A stretch of 64,000 nucleotides of DNA, taken from Saccharospirillum sp. MSK14-1. GTDB taxonomy: Bacteria > Pseudomonadota > Gammaproteobacteria > Pseudomonadales > Natronospirillaceae. Made by a program: the position numbers and the translations under genes. The stretch is from the NCBI RefSeq assembly GCF_003054965.1, contig NZ_MIES01000006.1, positions 62,001 to 126,000 of the forward strand, in the 5' to 3' direction. Below the pieces are notes generated by a model, which worked only from the letters and a program-made list of their open reading frames with translations, had not been told where the DNA came from and did no database searches. Below, piece after piece: positions 62,376 to 64,000 of this stretch (the first letter of the stretch is position 1; each line of letters opens with the position of its first letter).

Positions 62376-63440
62376 TCAGTTGCCGTAGCGGGCGTAGTCT
62401 TGCGCTTCCAGTTCGCTGCCGATGCGTTCGACTTCAGCCCACAGATCGTCGATCAGGCTTTCGTCCAGACCAAAGTCGTTAACGATCCAGTCCTTCCAGG
62501 CCGGACGCGCAATCTCGGCCATGCGCTGGCGTTCGCTGGTCGGCATCAGGTAGCACTCTTCAAATACCTCGCAGGATTTTTCCCAGCTGGCGGTGGCAAA
62601 GGCACCGGATGCACCATGGCTCAAAGTCACCGCTTCACGCGCGGCTTCAATGATCACCTGCTGATAGTCTTGCGGCAGTTCCTGATACCAGCTTTCGCTG
62701 ACCACCCAACTGGCGCTGTTATACACATGGCCGGTCAGCGTGGTGTAGTCGGTCACTTCGTTGAAGTTAAAGGTGGTGTTGAGCACCGGTGCGTTGAACT
62801 GACCATCGGCCAGACCGGTTTCCAACGCGGTGATCAATTCGCCCCAGGGCAGCGGTGTCGCCGAGGCGCCGAGCGCATTCATCATCGCAACGTGGGCGGG
62901 GTTTTCTTCAACGCGAATGTTGAGGCCTTCCAAATCATCGACGGTGCGAATCAGGCGTTCGTTGTTGGTAAAGGCCACAAAGCCGCCGCCGTCATCGAAG
63001 GTACCGAGGTAACGCATATCGGCGTCGTCGATGGCGCCGCTCATAAAGTCGGCAAACCATTCACCGTCGAAAAACGCCCAGGCCTGACGCCAGTCTTCAA
63101 ACATAAAGGGCGTGGTGACCGCCTGATATTTTGGATAAAACGACGACATCGCACCGGACGTCAAAATGGTCGATTGCAACGCCCGGCCACCGGCCTGCAC
63201 CTGCGAACCGGTTTCCACTTCCGAACCCAGCTGGCCGCCGCCGAAGATGACGACTTCGACCTCACCTTCGGTGCGGGTTTCGACCTGGTTCTTAAAATGC
63301 ACCAAGGCCGGGTAGATGGCGTTGTTGTTCAGGTTTTCCGGAATCAAGGTGGCAATGGCCATTTCGTATTCCGCGGCTTCGGCAACGCCGAACGCCAGGC
63401 CGGCGGTTATCGCCAGCGCCGTTGTCTGCTTGCTGATCAT
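62376..63440 (-). CDS. TRAP transporter solute-binding protein (second system, DctP family)
   Basis: A 354-aa periplasmic protein. Signal MISKQTTALAITAGLAFGVAEAA. Family features: HFKNQVETRTEGEVEVVIFGGGQLGSEVE, TPFMFEDWRQAWAFFDGEW, and the substrate-Arg segment LEGLNIRVEENPAHVAMMNALGASATPLPWGELITALETGLADGQFNAP. Two Cys near the C-terminus (EKSCEVFEECYLM) are unusual for the family and might form a disulfide. It binds an organic acid or acylated amino acid. It is first in the catabolic operon, 128 bp downstream of the AraC-type regulator gene. Confidence 0.9.
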   Translation of the reverse strand: MISKQTTALAITAGLAFGVAEAAEYEMAIATLIPENLNNNAIYPALVHFKNQVETRTEGEVEVVIFGGGQLGSEVETGSQVQAGGRALQSTILTSGAMSSFYPKYQAVTTPFMFEDWRQAWAFFDGEWFADFMSGAIDDADMRYLGTFDDGGGFVAFTNNERLIRTVDDLEGLNIRVEENPAHVAMMNALGASATPLPWGELITALETGLADGQFNAPVLNTTFNFNEVTDYTTLTGHVYNSASWVVSESWYQELPQDYQQVIIEAAREAVTLSHGASGAFATASWEKSCEVFEECYLMPTSERQRMAEIARPAWKDWIVNDFGLDESLIDDLWAEVERIGSELEAQDYARYGN

Positions 63441-63536
63441 GGGTCTCTCCCTTTTTTAAGCGATTATTTTTTGTTTGGTTTATGGAGCCGCTGTGATCGC
63501 GTTAATTCGACTCTAAGGGAGAGCGGTGTGAGGTGC

Positions 63537-63573
63537 TTGCCCGAGGCTCAGGCAAATTTGCCCGAAACTCAGG
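63537..63573. promoter_or_regulatory. Tandem direct repeat, AraC-type operator candidate
   Basis: TTGCCCGAGGCTCAGG (63537-63552) and TTGCCCGAAACTCAGG (63558-63573) differ at two of 16 positions and are offset by 21 bp, two helical turns. Direct repeats with this period are the standard AraC/XylS binding pattern. They overlap the 3' end of the regulator gene and lie upstream of the TRAP binding-protein gene. Confidence 0.65.
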
Positions 63574-64000
63574 TACGCAATTCAGAAGGCGCGCAACCGA
63601 AACGACGCCGGCAGGCTCGGCTGAAACTGCCCTGGTCTCGAAAACCCACTTCGGCGGCTATGGTGCCGATCGGCCAGTCGGTTTCACGAAGCAACCAACG
63701 CGCCCGTTGCAGGCGACGCTGTTGAACAAACGCCATAGGTGTCTGACCGGTCTGGGCGCGAAACGCCTGATGAAAATAGCCAGGGCTGAGACAGCACAAG
63801 GCCGCCAGGTCATCGACTTTAATGTCATTGGCCAGATGCGCTTCAACGTAAGCCACCAACTGGTTCATGCTCGACGTCGACAATCGACTGTGCACCGAGG
63901 GCGCTTCTACCGCAGCAGGCCGACGGGTCGGCAGCGATTGATCGTAAAGCCCCAAATAAAGCGTGCGCAGAATCAGCGCCGAAATTTCATCGTGCAGCCC
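63569..64000 (-). CDS. AraC-family transcriptional regulator, C-terminal part (cut by the window end)
   Basis: The frame is open to the last base of the window; 143 codons are visible. The two helix-turn-helix units typical of AraC are complete: VDDLAALCCLSPGYFHQAFRAQTGQTPMAFVQQRRLQRARWLL, and WPIGTIAAEVGFRDQGSFSRACRRRFGCAPSELR. The effector-binding N-terminal domain is outside. It is transcribed in the same direction as, and directly before, the TRAP catabolic operon, with a 21-bp-period direct repeat at its 3' end. It is thus the likely regulator of this operon. Confidence 0.9.
   Translation of the reverse strand, partial: GLHDEISALILRTLYLGLYDQSLPTRRPAAVEAPSVHSRLSTSSMNQLVAYVEAHLANDIKVDDLAALCCLSPGYFHQAFRAQTGQTPMAFVQQRRLQRARWLLRETDWPIGTIAAEVGFRDQGSFSRACRRRFGCAPSELRT

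Noticed and set aside
62352-63725. Long open frame on the plus strand (457 codons) over the TRAP binding-protein gene
   Set aside because: It is antisense to a clear DctP-family gene with a signal peptide. Its translation is Arg/His/Gly-rich with no motif, which is a codon-bias shadow of GC-rich coding DNA.
1-64000. tRNA, rRNA, insertion sequences, integrase/attachment sites
   Set aside because: Reading both strands gave no cloverleaf, no transposase or integrase motif and no flanking duplications, including around the AT-rich island at 17944-19330.

Overview
This window (about 57% GC by eye, apart from one AT-rich island) reads as the chromosome of a free-living, polarly flagellated, probably marine gammaproteobacterium. 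Evidence for this is an MSHA pilus operon, the sodium-type flagellar protein MotY next to RNase T, the rpsU-dnaG-rpoD block with a divergent tsaD, oligoribonuclease next to RsgA, the tesA/ybbAP pair, two TRAP uptake systems and a catecholate-siderophore importer. A Saccharospirillaceae/Oceanospirillales-type host is my guess from gene content only. No rRNA, tRNA, CRISPR array, prophage or intact insertion sequence was seen.

Layout. 1-6350: 3' end of an MSHA pilus operon (mshD end, mshO, mshP, and a giant multi-lectin mshQ). 6370-15225: housekeeping genes (small hypothetical, motY, rnt, a thiamine-binding-like protein, a DUF1761 membrane protein, fadE with a Lys/Ala-rich tail, trxA, a LysR regulator, orn, rsgA). 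15233-17943: envelope and secreted proteins, namely two tandem outer-membrane barrels and a GlyGly-CTERM trypsin-like protease. The protease is interrupted by one amber codon, fused in frame to a lipoprotein-like tail, and has a 14-G tract upstream. 17944-28591: an AT-rich island plus a two-partner secretion pair, TpsB (583 aa) and TpsA (2675 aa). TpsA ends in an HExxH motif followed by an AT-rich C-terminal segment. 28787-35966: peroxiredoxin with an OxyR-like site, ybbA/ybbP, tesA, an acetyltransferase and tsaD-folB-folK. 36073-41193: rpsU-yqeY-dnaG-rpoD.

41294-48131: a self-contained C4-dicarboxylate module. DctB and DctD are followed by a textbook sigma-54 promoter and a TRAP transporter (DctP, DctQ, DctM). 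48135-53460: fepBDGC ferric-catecholate importer with a Fur-like palindrome, divergent from an FMN-dependent monooxygenase. 53501-54249: a yybP-ykoY manganese riboswitch controlling a GDT1/UPF0016 Mn exporter. 54278-56632: lipid-linked sugar transferase genes. 56821-64000: an AraC-type regulator (cut by the window end) and a seven-gene catabolic operon (TRAP transporter, HDAC-family deacetylase, RidA, ornithine-cyclodeaminase-family reductase, D-amino acid dehydrogenase). Its substrate is unknown to me, and it looks like a pathway for an acylated amino compound or D-amino acid.

The strongest candidates for new biology are the uncharacterised TRAP/deacetylase/imine operon with its AraC-like tandem operator, the C-terminal module of the large TpsA protein, and the interrupted and fused protease locus with its homopolymer tract. 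The riboswitch, sigma-54, OxyR, PsrA, Fur and LysR sites are read directly from the bases but have not been tested by alignment or folding software.
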